A stretch of DNA of 64,000 nt from assembly GCA_963422775.4 (NCBI GenBank), contig CAUJSJ030000171.1, positions 1 through 64,000 of the forward strand. The letters are read 5' to 3'. Numbering within the stretch: position 1 is the stretch's first letter; the number at the start of each line of letters is the position of its first letter. The notes under the pieces were generated by a model. It saw only the letters and a program-made list of their open reading frames with translations, was not told the origin of the DNA and did not search any database. This document shows, one piece after another, positions 42,867 through 51,110 of this stretch. This stretch comes from Pelomonas sp963422775. GTDB taxonomy: Bacteria > Pseudomonadota > Gammaproteobacteria > Burkholderiales > Burkholderiaceae_C. The position numbers and the translations under genes are program-made.

Positions 42867-44477
42867 ATGAAACAGCTCGCCGGCCTCGACGCCAGCTTCC
42901 TCTACCTGGAAACGCCGCAGATGCCGATGCATGTCGGCGCGCTGCACCTGCTGGAGCTGCCCGTCGGCTACGACGGCGACTACGTCGAAGACCTGCGCGA
43001 GCACATGCGGGCGCGCATGCCACTGCTGCCGGCCCTGCGCCGCCGGCTGCTGGCCATGCCGCTGGGCCTGTCCAACCCCGGCTGGGTGGATGCCGACCCC
43101 GACCTCGAAGACCACATCGTCGAGATCCCGCTTCCCGAAGGTAGCGGCATGGCCGAGCTGGAGGCCCAGGTCGGCGCGCTGCACCCGGTGCTGCTGGACC
43201 GCAGCCGCCCGCTGTGGAAGTTCCACGTCTTCACCGGCCTGGAGCCGGGCCCCGACGGCCAGCCGCGCGTGGCGCTCTACACCCAGCTCCACCACGCCGC
43301 CGTCGATGGCCAGGCCGCCGTCGCGCTGGCCCAGGTCATCCTCGACCTCAGCCCTGAACCGCGCGCCATCGACGCCATTGCCGCGCGCGGCAAGAAGCGC
43401 GGCCAGCTCGGCACGGTCGGCATGCTGCGTGCCGCTGTCTCGCAGCAGTGGAAGCAGACCGTCAAGCTCGCCCGCTCCCTGCCCAACGCGGCCAGCATCC
43501 TCGGCGGCATGGCGGTCAAGTCCCTCGGCGGCGCGGCGGCCGAAGCCTCGGTCGATTCACTGCGCGCGCTGCTGTCGGGCGTGGCCTCGCAGACGACGGC
43601 CGTCGTGCGCGGCAAGAAGGCCGTGTCCAGCCTCGGCCCGGCGCCGCGCACGCGCTTCAACGTGAGCCTGTCGGACTCGCGTTCCTTCGCCGGCGTCACG
43701 CTGCCGCTGGCCGAGCTCAACCGCACGCGCAAGCGCCACGGCGCCAGCATCAACGACGCGGTGCTCTTCGTCATCGGCGGCGCGCTGCGGCGCTACTTCG
43801 CCAAGCACGGCCCGCTGCCGCGCAAGAGCCTGATCGCCGCCGTGCCCGTGTCCACGCGCGCGGCTGGCGACACCACGGCCAACAACCAGGCCACGATGAC
43901 CTTCATGAGCCTGGGCACGCAACTCAGCAACCCGAGCGAGCGGCTGGCCCACGTGATGGCCTCCAGCAAGGCGATGAAGGCGCAGATGAGCGAACTCAAG
44001 AGCCTGATGCCGACCGACTTCCCGAGCCTGGGCATCCCCTGGCTGATGCAGGCCGGCGCCATGCTCTACGGCCGCGCCAAGGTGGCCGAGAAGCTGCCCG
44101 TCATCGCCAACGTCGTCATCTCCAACGTGCCAGGGCCGCAGCTGCCGCTGTACCTGGCTGGCGCGCGGATGATCACCAACTACCCCACGTCGATTGCCGT
44201 GCACGGCCTGGCACTGAACGTGACGGTACAGACCTACAACCAGTCGCTGGACATCGGCCTGATGGCCTGCGGCGAGGCGCTGCCGGAGACGGCTGAACTG
44301 GCGGCCTACGTGGAGGCGGCGTTCATGGAGTTCCAGGCGCTGCCGGTGGCGGAGGTGGTGGAGCTGGAACCCGTGCCGGTGGTGAAGAAGGCGGCGGCGA
44401 AGAAAGCTCCCGCCAAAAAGGCGGCGGTCAAGAAAGCCGCGCCAACGGTGAAGCGGCGCACTGCCAAGGCGCGATAG
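42867..44477 (+). CDS. Wax ester synthase/diacylglycerol O-acyltransferase with lysine-rich tail
   Basis: A 536-residue WS/DGAT. The catalytic motif HHxxxDG is present at 142-148 (LHHAAVDGQ). Family blocks include LAGLDASFLYLETPQMPMHVGALHLLE at the N-terminus, RSLIAAVPVST (seen here as KSLIAAVPVSTRA), and a late VISNVPGPQLPLYLAGA segment. It would make wax esters or triacylglycerol from acyl-CoA. From about residue 508 the tail is a run of Lys-Ala-Ala/Lys-Lys-Ala-Pro repeats ending KRRTAKAR, like AlgP or histone H1-type tails. That tail is not part of the usual enzyme. AGGAG precedes the ATG. Confidence 0.92.
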   Translation: MKQLAGLDASFLYLETPQMPMHVGALHLLELPVGYDGDYVEDLREHMRARMPLLPALRRRLLAMPLGLSNPGWVDADPDLEDHIVEIPLPEGSGMAELEAQVGALHPVLLDRSRPLWKFHVFTGLEPGPDGQPRVALYTQLHHAAVDGQAAVALAQVILDLSPEPRAIDAIAARGKKRGQLGTVGMLRAAVSQQWKQTVKLARSLPNAASILGGMAVKSLGGAAAEASVDSLRALLSGVASQTTAVVRGKKAVSSLGPAPRTRFNVSLSDSRSFAGVTLPLAELNRTRKRHGASINDAVLFVIGGALRRYFAKHGPLPRKSLIAAVPVSTRAAGDTTANNQATMTFMSLGTQLSNPSERLAHVMASSKAMKAQMSELKSLMPTDFPSLGIPWLMQAGAMLYGRAKVAEKLPVIANVVISNVPGPQLPLYLAGARMITNYPTSIAVHGLALNVTVQTYNQSLDIGLMACGEALPETAELAAYVEAAFMEFQALPVAEVVELEPVPVVKKAAAKKAPAKKAAVKKAAPTVKRRTAKAR

Positions 44478-44726
44478 CGCCGATCAAGAGCCAGCAAGGC
44501 CGGACGGGCGCGCCCGAAGGCGCCAAGCGCACGACGCCGTCGCCAGCAGACCTCCTCACATCAACGCTGCGGACGTGGGCTCGCAGCGACGCCCCCGGGA
44601 GCTGGGATGCCGGCTCCCGGTACCAATGCACGTCACCCAGGCGACACCCCGGCCCCGGGCAAGCACGCCCCGTGAACAGGCGACAGCTGGCTAACATGTC
44701 CGGGCCTCGCCGAACCCGTTCCTCGC

Positions 44727-45554
44727 ATGCTCAGCCCCCGCTCGCCGCGCTTCTCGCGCTGGCAACAAACCCCCACCGACACCCAGCCCGACTGGTCCGA
44801 CCTGCGCGCACCCAACGCCTGGCTGCTGATGCTGGAAGGCCGCGCGCCCTGGGAATACGCGGCGCTGCTGGCCGCCACGCCCTGGCTGAAGAAGCTGCCG
44901 CACGGCGACGGCCATCCGGTGCTCGTCTTCCCCGGCCTGGGCGCCCACGACGTGACGACCGCACCGCTGCGTGCCATGCTGGATTCGCTGGGCTACGCCA
45001 CCCAGCCCTGGGGCCAGGGCTTCAACTTCGGCCCGCGCGCCGGCGTGCTGGAGCAGATCAAGGCCGACCTGCAGGCTCTGTACCGCCGCCACCACCGCAA
45101 GGTGAGCCTCTTGGGCTGGAGCCTGGGCGGCATCTACGCCCGCGAGCTGGCCAAGGAATGCCCGGAGATCACGCGCTGCGTCATCACCCTGGGCACGCCG
45201 TTCACCGGCCACCCACGCGCCACCAACGCCTGGCGCTTCTTCGAGATGGTCAGCGGCCACGCGTCCAACGACCCCGAGCTGATGGAGGCGATCCGCCAGG
45301 CCCCGCCGGTGCCGACGACATCGATCTACTCCAAGAGCGACGGCGTCGTCGCCTGGCGCTGCAGCGTCAACGAGCCCTCGCCGCTGGCCGAGAACATCGA
45401 GGTGCAGGCCAGCCACATCGGCCTGGGCGTGAACCCGATCGCGCTGTACGCGCTGGCGGACCGGCTGGCGCAACCGGAAGGGCAGTGGAAGCACTTCGAG
45501 CCCAAGGGGGCGCGGCGCTGGTTCTACAAGACGCCGGCCGACTCCGGCAAGTGA
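44727..45554 (+). CDS. Alpha/beta hydrolase, lipase-like
   Basis: A 275-residue hydrolase. Strand/loop features HPVLVFPGLGAHDVTTAPLRAMLDSLGY and the nucleophile elbow GWSLGG (S132) are clear. Later D and H candidates lie at SKSDGVVAW and ASHIGLG, a lipase-type triad layout. Its position just after the WS/DGAT gene suggests a role in neutral lipid or ester turnover; inference. The 249-base gap before it holds a GGGAGC/GGCTCCC hairpin and no gene. The next gene overlaps as TGATG. Confidence 0.85.
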   Translation: MLSPRSPRFSRWQQTPTDTQPDWSDLRAPNAWLLMLEGRAPWEYAALLAATPWLKKLPHGDGHPVLVFPGLGAHDVTTAPLRAMLDSLGYATQPWGQGFNFGPRAGVLEQIKADLQALYRRHHRKVSLLGWSLGGIYARELAKECPEITRCVITLGTPFTGHPRATNAWRFFEMVSGHASNDPELMEAIRQAPPVPTTSIYSKSDGVVAWRCSVNEPSPLAENIEVQASHIGLGVNPIALYALADRLAQPEGQWKHFEPKGARRWFYKTPADSGK

Positions 45555-45988
45555 TGGGCGGCGCGGGCGCACCCGGATTCATGATCCGCTGCTACTGCGC
45601 AGCGGTCAGCCTCAGGGCGCAGGCGGCCCCCAAAAGCATCGTCAACTGCCATTGTGGCCAGTGCCGCCGCTTGAGCGGTGCTGCCTTCACCACCTGGGCG
45701 AGCTTCCCGAGAGCGGCCCTCGTCGCGACGGGCAGCGAGCCGCTGAATTCGTTCCAGCTCACGCCCAATGTCACTCGGCATTTCTGCCGTGTCTGCGGAT
45801 CGCATGTCTTCACCGCGGACAGCCGCATGCCAGCGATCCTGGGGGGTCCGGCCGGCGCGCTCGAGGGAAGCCCTGCAGCAACGCCGAGCGCCCACTACTT
45901 TGTCGATGACAAAGCCTCGTGGCACACGATCTGCGACGGTCTGCCCCAGTTCGGCGGCGAGTCCGGTGTGGAGCCCACCGACGCCTAG
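45554..45988 (+). CDS. GFA/CENP-V-like zinc-binding protein
   Basis: A 144-residue protein with the cysteine pattern of the GFA (glutathione-dependent formaldehyde-activating enzyme-like) family: RCYCAAVSL, NCHCGQCRRLSGAAFTTW, and FCRVCGSHVF. The end SAHYFVDDKASWHTICDGLPQF matches the family tail. The cysteines should bind zinc. Family members differ in function; many have no shown activity. ATG 45554 overlaps the previous stop; ATG 45581 (MIRCYC) is nearer the usual family start. The first motif lacks the customary glycine. Confidence 0.8.
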   Translation: MGGAGAPGFMIRCYCAAVSLRAQAAPKSIVNCHCGQCRRLSGAAFTTWASFPRAALVATGSEPLNSFQLTPNVTRHFCRVCGSHVFTADSRMPAILGGPAGALEGSPAATPSAHYFVDDKASWHTICDGLPQFGGESGVEPTDA

Positions 45989-46031
45989 CGCTTCTCGCGG
46001 TAAGGTATCGCCCTTAACCCGGACATCGACC

Positions 46032-46628
46032 ATGCAACACCACACCCTCGCCGCCGAAGACAAGGCCGCCAAGAAAGACGCCTCCGACAAGCATGAAGAG
46101 CAGCTGCTCTTCAAGGGCCGCTTCGTCATGATCTTCGGCGAGATCGACGACAAGATGGCGCATGCCACCTGCCGCCGCCTGCTCGCGCTCTCGCAGGAAT
46201 CCGACGCGCCGATCACGCTCCTGATCTCCAGCCCCGGCGGCCATGTGGAGAGCGGCGACGCCATCCACGACATGATCCGTTTCGTGCGCGCGCCGGTCAC
46301 CATCGTCGGCACGGGCTGGGTGGCCAGCGCCGGCACGCACATTTATCTCGCCGTGCCCAAGGAGCGCCGCGTGGCGCTGCCCAACACGCGCTTCATGATC
46401 CACCAGCCCGCGGGCGGCGCCGGTGGCCAGGCCAGCGACATCGCCATCCAGGCCAAGGAAATCCTGCGCGCCCGCGAGCGCCTGGCCGCCACCATCTCCC
46501 GCGAGACCGGCCAGCCGCTGGAGCGCGTGCGCGCGGACATCGAGCGCGACTTCTGGATGAGCACTGACGAGGCCATTGCCTACGGCCTGGTGTCGCGCGT
46601 CATCGAACGCCAGGTCGACCTGGGCTGA
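46032..46628 (+). CDS. ClpP-like serine protease
   Basis: A 198-residue ClpP family protein. The likely triad is S99 (GWVASAGTH), H124 (FMIHQPAG) and D173 (ERDFWMS). ISSPGGHVESGDAIHDMIRF is the ClpP substrate-groove strand. The N-terminus is Lys/Asp-rich (MQHHTLAAEDKAAKKDASDKHEEQLLFKGR) and differs from housekeeping ClpP. No clpX or clpA is adjacent. It is probably a paralogue of the main ClpP; activity is predicted but partner unknown. The next gene starts at the last base of this stop region (TGATG). Confidence 0.85.
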   Translation: MQHHTLAAEDKAAKKDASDKHEEQLLFKGRFVMIFGEIDDKMAHATCRRLLALSQESDAPITLLISSPGGHVESGDAIHDMIRFVRAPVTIVGTGWVASAGTHIYLAVPKERRVALPNTRFMIHQPAGGAGGQASDIAIQAKEILRARERLAATISRETGQPLERVRADIERDFWMSTDEAIAYGLVSRVIERQVDLG

Positions 46629-47524
46629 TGCAGCTCTCCTGCAACGGCGTGCGCCTCGAAGTCGAGGTGCACGGCCCTGAAAGCGGCGAGCCGCTGCTGA
46701 TGATCATGGGCCTGGGCATGCAGCTCATCGCCTGGCCCGATGGCCTCGTCGAGCAGCTCGTCGCCAAGGGCTTTCGCGTCATCCGCTTCGACAACCGCGA
46801 CGTGGGCCTGTCGCAGCCCTTCGACCAGCTCGGCATGCCCAACATCCCGCTGGCGGCGCTGCTGCACACGCTGCGCCTGCCCGTGAAAGCGCCCTACCAG
46901 ATCGCCGACCTGGCGCGCGACGCGGTCGGCGTGCTGGACGCGCTGGGCATCGCCAAGGCCCATGTCTGTGGCGCATCGATGGGCGGCATGATTGCCCAGC
47001 ACCTGGGCTTCGCCCACGGCCAGCGCGTGAAGAGCCTGACGCTGATGATGACCACCAGCGGGCACCGCAGCCTGCCCAAGGAAAGCCTCAAGGTGCGCCG
47101 CGCAATGCTGTCGCGGCCCAGGCCGTCCAGCACACCCGAGCAGAAATTCGAGAACGTGCTGGATCACTACGTGAAGCTCTACGGCGTCATCGGCAGCCCC
47201 GGCTTCCCGCCCGAGCCGGCCACGCTGCGCGAGCGCATCGGCCGAGGCGTGAAGCGCGCCTTTCGCCCGCAGGCCGTGGCGCGGCAGCTGGTGGCCATCG
47301 CCGCGGACAGCCATCGCGCTGAGCGCCTGTCGCGCATCACGGCGCCAACGCTGGTCATCCACGGCCAGCATGACGCCCTGATCCCCGTGGCCGCCGCGCA
47401 CGACCTGGCGCGGCGCATTCCCGGCGCCACGCTGGAGGTCATCGATGGCTGGGGCCATGACCTGCCCGAGGCGCTGTGGCCGCGCCTGGCCACCGCCATC
47501 GCGGCCATCGCCGCCAAACCCTGA
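46628..47524 (+). CDS. Alpha/beta hydrolase
   Basis: A 298-residue hydrolase of the esterase/epoxide hydrolase-like superfamily. The nucleophile elbow is CGASMGG (S117). The acid and histidine are likely in HGQHDALIP (near 253) and GWGHDLPE (near 280). An FDNRDVGLSQPF segment near residue 55 is typical of this subgroup. The substrate is unknown. It is coupled to the ClpP-like gene by TGATG and followed 10 bases later by the DUF885 gene. Confidence 0.88.
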   Translation: MQLSCNGVRLEVEVHGPESGEPLLMIMGLGMQLIAWPDGLVEQLVAKGFRVIRFDNRDVGLSQPFDQLGMPNIPLAALLHTLRLPVKAPYQIADLARDAVGVLDALGIAKAHVCGASMGGMIAQHLGFAHGQRVKSLTLMMTTSGHRSLPKESLKVRRAMLSRPRPSSTPEQKFENVLDHYVKLYGVIGSPGFPPEPATLRERIGRGVKRAFRPQAVARQLVAIAADSHRAERLSRITAPTLVIHGQHDALIPVAAAHDLARRIPGATLEVIDGWGHDLPEALWPRLATAIAAIAAKP

Positions 47525-47534
47525 GGAGCACGCC

Positions 47535-49367
47535 GTGCGCCGACCCGTTCTCAAGACCGTCGGCGCCCTGCTCGCCACACTGCTGCTGGCCGGCAGCGTC
47601 TTCGTCGTCAACCTGATCTGGTTCCGGCCCTTCAGCCTGAACCTGTTCTACGAGAAGATCTTCGTCAGCTTCCTGCTCGACAACCCCGAGCTGATGACCA
47701 GCATCGGCATCGCCGAGCAGGTCGGCTACCGGCGCCACAACGCCCACCTGAACGACGAGTCCGACGCCAAGGCGCAGCGCGACTTCGCCACCTGGCACCG
47801 CTACCTGAGCGAACTGCAGGCCTACCCGCCGGAGCGCCAGACGCCCGAGCAGCAGCTCTCCACGCGCGTGCTGTCCTGGTTCATCGCCAACCAGCTCGAG
47901 GGCGAGAAGTACCGCCTGCACAACTACCCGGTCAACCAGCTCTTCGGCGTGCAGAACGGCACGCCGGACTTCCTGATCCAGCAGCACCGCATCGAGGACC
48001 GCCGCGGCGCCGAGGACTTCATCGCCCGCCTGGGCGAGGTGGACCGCAAGTTCGGCCAGGTCATCGAAGGCCTGAAGCTGCGCGAGCAAAAGGGCATCGT
48101 GCCGCCGCGCTTCGTCATCGAACGCGTGCTGACCGAGATGCGCGCCTTTGCCGCCCACGCGCCGGCCGACAACCCGCTGTGCAAGCACTTCGCAGCCAAG
48201 GTCGACGCGCTGAAGGACCTGGCCGAAGCAGAGCGCACCGAGCTGCGCGGCCGCTGCGCGCCGGCCGTGCAGGCCCACGTCATTCCGGCCTACCAACAGC
48301 TCATCGCCTTCTTCGAGGCCCAGCTGCCGCGCGCCAGCACCGACGACGGCGCGTGGAAGCTGCCCGACGGCGCCGCCTTCTACGCCTGGCGCGTGCGCAG
48401 CGAGACCACCACCCGCATGACGCCCGAGCAGGTGCACACCCTGGGCCTGGCGGAGGTGGCCCGCATCGAGACTCAGATGGCCGCGCTGCTGACCGCCCAG
48501 CACGAGCTGCAGCCCGGCGAGACGCCCGGCGCGGCGGTGGCCCGGCTCACACGCGACCCGCGCTTCCTCTACCCCAACACCGACGCCGGCCGCGAGGCCG
48601 CGCTGGCCGAGTACACGCGCCTGGTGGCCGACCAGCTCGAGCGCTCCAAGGCCCTGTTCGGCCGCCTGCCCAAGGCGCCCATCGAGGTGCGGCGGGTGCC
48701 GCCCTTCAAGGAGAAGACGGCGCCCGGCGCCTACTACCAGGCCCCGGCGCTGGACGGCAGCCGCCCCGGCGTCTTCTTCGCCAACCTGCGCGACATGGGC
48801 CAGCTGCCCCGGTTCGGCATGCGCACGCTGTCCGTTCACGAGGGCGTGCCGGGCCACCATTTCCAGATCGCGCTGGCCCAGGAGCAGAGCGGCGGCCCCA
48901 CCTTCCGCAAAGTGCTGCCCTTCACCGCCTACGCCGAGGGCTGGGCGCTGTACGCCGAGAGTCTGGGCACCGAGCTGGGCCTGTACAAGGACGACCCGTT
49001 GAGCGACCTGGGCCGCCTGCAGGCCGAGATGTTCCGCGCCGTGCGCCTGGTGGTGGACACCGGCATCCACGCCCAGCGCTGGACGCGCGAGCAGGCGATC
49101 CGCTACATGGTCGACAAGACCGGCATGGCCGAGGGCGAGGTGGTGGCCGAGATCGAGCGCTACATCGTCAACCCCGGCCAGGCCTGCGCCTACAAGGTCG
49201 GCATGCTCAGCATCCAGGCGGCACGCCAGCGGGCCGAAACGGCGCTCGGTGCGAAGTGGACGGCCGACACCGAGAAGGCCTTCCACGACCTCGTGCTGGC
49301 CGGTGGCGCGCTGCCGCTGCAGATCCTGGACGAGCAGGTGGACGCGTGGATTGCCCGCACCCGATGA
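47535..49367 (+). CDS. DUF885 family metallopeptidase-like protein
   Basis: A 610-residue protein. An N-terminal hydrophobic segment (LKTVGALLATLLLAGSVFVVNLIW) anchors or exports it. The long helical body has FIERVL-, MTPEQVHTLGLAEVARIETQM and YAEGWALYAESLG blocks typical of DUF885. The motif HEGVPGHH (H435, E436 ... H441, H442) matches the zinc site of the family, which is related to M3/M32-like helical peptidases. The start is GTG at 47535 with GAGGAG 7 bases upstream. The stop is followed by 58 bases to the convergent EF-hand gene. Confidence 0.9.
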   Translation: MRRPVLKTVGALLATLLLAGSVFVVNLIWFRPFSLNLFYEKIFVSFLLDNPELMTSIGIAEQVGYRRHNAHLNDESDAKAQRDFATWHRYLSELQAYPPERQTPEQQLSTRVLSWFIANQLEGEKYRLHNYPVNQLFGVQNGTPDFLIQQHRIEDRRGAEDFIARLGEVDRKFGQVIEGLKLREQKGIVPPRFVIERVLTEMRAFAAHAPADNPLCKHFAAKVDALKDLAEAERTELRGRCAPAVQAHVIPAYQQLIAFFEAQLPRASTDDGAWKLPDGAAFYAWRVRSETTTRMTPEQVHTLGLAEVARIETQMAALLTAQHELQPGETPGAAVARLTRDPRFLYPNTDAGREAALAEYTRLVADQLERSKALFGRLPKAPIEVRRVPPFKEKTAPGAYYQAPALDGSRPGVFFANLRDMGQLPRFGMRTLSVHEGVPGHHFQIALAQEQSGGPTFRKVLPFTAYAEGWALYAESLGTELGLYKDDPLSDLGRLQAEMFRAVRLVVDTGIHAQRWTREQAIRYMVDKTGMAEGEVVAEIERYIVNPGQACAYKVGMLSIQAARQRAETALGAKWTADTEKAFHDLVLAGGALPLQILDEQVDAWIARTR

Positions 49368-49425
49368 GGGTGACGGGGCGCATCGGCGTGACTGGGGGCC
49401 CGCAGGCCCGACAGGGTGAGTGGCT

Positions 49426-49989
49426 TCAGCCCGCGGCGCCCAACTGCTCGACCGACTCGTAGGCCTTGACCGCGGCGTCGGCTTCGCTGCTGCGCCCGCT
49501 GCCCGCCTTCTGTGCCTCCTGGGCGACCTTCTCGGCGGCCAGCTTGGCGTCGTAGGCCTGCTGCTCCTGGGCGGAGACCTTGCCGTCCTCGTTGGTGTCG
49601 GCCGGTTCGTAGGCCTTGGTGCTGCTGCCGGTGGCGGCCGCACCGCCTCCGGCAGTCCTGTCGGCGCCCCCCGCGGGAGCCTGGCCGCCCGTCGGCGGTG
49701 GCGCCTTGGGTTGCGCGGCCTTGAACTCCTGCTGGGTCACCTTGCCATCACCGTTGCCATCCAGCCTGGCGAGCATCTGCTGCGCACTGGGCGCCGCCGG
49801 AGCGGGCGCTTCAGCCCGTTTCGCCCCCTCGGCCGAGATCTTGACGACTGCGGCCTGCAGGTCGTCGACGGTCAGGTAGCCCTTGTTGCCGCTGTCGAGC
49901 GCCTTGAAGGCCTGTTCGGCATCGGGACGCTCGGCGGGGCCGGCGGACACGGAACTGGCCAGGGCTTGGGCATTGACGGCGGTGATCAT
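49426..49989 (-). CDS. EF-hand calcium-binding protein
   Basis: A 187-residue protein with three EF-hand-type loops: DSGNKGYLTVDDL (about 32-44), DGNGDGKVTQQEF (about 77-89) and DTNEDGKVSAQEQ (about 131-143). Low-complexity Ala/Gly/Pro linkers join them. It would bind Ca2+. No clear signal peptide: the N-terminus MITAVNAQALASSVSAG is only weakly hydrophobic. Its role is unknown. It is a single-gene unit convergent with the DUF885 gene. Confidence 0.85.
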   Translation of the reverse strand: MITAVNAQALASSVSAGPAERPDAEQAFKALDSGNKGYLTVDDLQAAVVKISAEGAKRAEAPAPAAPSAQQMLARLDGNGDGKVTQQEFKAAQPKAPPPTGGQAPAGGADRTAGGGAAATGSSTKAYEPADTNEDGKVSAQEQQAYDAKLAAEKVAQEAQKAGSGRSSEADAAVKAYESVEQLGAAG

Positions 49990-50063
49990 GGGCAGGCTCC
50001 AGGGTGATTCACCCTTCGTTATCGGCTCCGACGGTGGGAAGTGAACCTGCTTTACGCCGGCCT

Positions 50064-50447
50064 TCAGGCTTTCGTGGTCGGATCGCCCAGTTCAGCGTTC
50101 AGCAGCACGGCAGCCCTCACCAGGGCCAGCGCCGTCTCGCGCTCGAAGGGCGTGCCCTCGTGCAGCGCCAGCGTGCGCAACTCGAACTTGCCGCCCCCGG
50201 TCATGCGCGGCTCCAGGTGCAGCAGCCGCTTGCCGCGCCAGAAGCCGAACAGCACGCGCTCGGGCTCGGCGCGGATCAGCAGCACCGGGCCGTTGCTGAA
50301 GTAGACGAGGTGGCCCCACTTCAGCTTTTCTTCCAATCCGGGCTGTGACTCCAGCACGGCCGCGCGCAACGCCATGACCTGGGTCTGCTGCCAACCGCCC
50401 AGCGCGGTGACGTAGCCGTCGGGGTCGGCCGCGTCAACTCGGTACAT
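50064..50447 (-). CDS. DUF1801 domain protein
   Basis: A 127-residue cytoplasmic protein resembling DUF1801 (YdhG-like) proteins: VMALRAAVLESQPGLEEKLKWGHLVYFSNGPVLLIRAEPERVLFGFWRGKRLL, then an ERETALALVRAAV helix. The family is small and of unknown function. It is coupled to the PCu(A)C gene upstream: its ATG overlaps that stop as TGATG, so the two are probably one transcript. Confidence 0.8.
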   Translation of the reverse strand: MYRVDAADPDGYVTALGGWQQTQVMALRAAVLESQPGLEEKLKWGHLVYFSNGPVLLIRAEPERVLFGFWRGKRLLHLEPRMTGGGKFELRTLALHEGTPFERETALALVRAAVLLNAELGDPTTKA

Positions 50448-50872
50448 CAGCGCGCCAGCGCCTTGATCTCGACCGTGCTGCGCTGCTTGTCCTCGCCTTC
50501 GACGGTCAGCGTCAGTGGCACGGTCTCGCCAGCCTTGATCGGGGCCTTCAGGCCCATCAGCATGACGTGATAGCTGCCGGGCTTGAGCGCCACGGCCTGG
50601 CCGGCCGGCAGCGCCAGCGCGTCGACGGCGCGCATCTTCATGACGCCGTCGTCCATCTTCATCTCATGGATCTCGACCACGGCAGCCACCGGCGAACTGG
50701 CCGCGACGACCTTGGCGGCCTTGGCCGAAGTGAGTTGCATGAAGGCGCCGGTGGCCTTCTGCGGCGCGACAGTGGCGCGCACCCAGGGGTCGTCGACCTT
50801 GACGACGGGACTCTGGGCTTGCGCGGTGCAGGCAATGAGGAACAGGGCAGTGGCGAGCAGTGAACGGCGCAT
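50447..50872 (-). CDS. PCu(A)C copper chaperone
   Basis: A 141-residue periplasmic protein with signal peptide MRRSLLATALFLIACTAQA. The copper site motif H-M-x-M...H-x-M is visible: EIHEMKMDDGVMKM and GSYHVMLMGL. The PCu(A)C fold pattern VKVDDPWVRATVAPQKATGAFMQL also fits. These proteins carry Cu(I) to cytochrome oxidase or store it in the periplasm. It is followed by the DUF1801 gene in the same operon; no Sco gene is next to it. Confidence 0.92.
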   Translation of the reverse strand: MRRSLLATALFLIACTAQAQSPVVKVDDPWVRATVAPQKATGAFMQLTSAKAAKVVAASSPVAAVVEIHEMKMDDGVMKMRAVDALALPAGQAVALKPGSYHVMLMGLKAPIKAGETVPLTLTVEGEDKQRSTVEIKALAR

Positions 50873-50931
50873 GGTGGATGGCGAAGGCGAGAAGACCTGC
50901 ATTGTGCGCAGTCCCCGCCCGGGCCGCACAC

Positions 50932-50957
50932 CGACGCTGCGAGGCCCCGCAGCGTCG
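50932..50957. repeat. Perfect inverted repeat between the PCu(A)C gene and the ice-binding-like gene
   Basis: CGACGCTGCG and CGCAGCGTCG flank AGGCCC (10-base-pair stem, 6-base loop). It has no T-run on either side, so it is not a classical terminator. It lies in the 238-base gap between the two genes, beyond the stop of the upstream gene on the minus strand, and may help end that transcript. Confidence 0.6.
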
Positions 50958-51110
50958 CGCCAGAACAGAGCGCTGCCTGGGAAATACCCCCCGGACCTGA
51001 GGCAGATTCGCGCCTTGGACACCTCGACCGGCGAAGGTGCCGTCCTTCCTGGAACTGCGTGCGGGTCAGTGGCACGAGGGCCTGGCCGGTGTGTGTCTTG
51101 GATATCTTGG

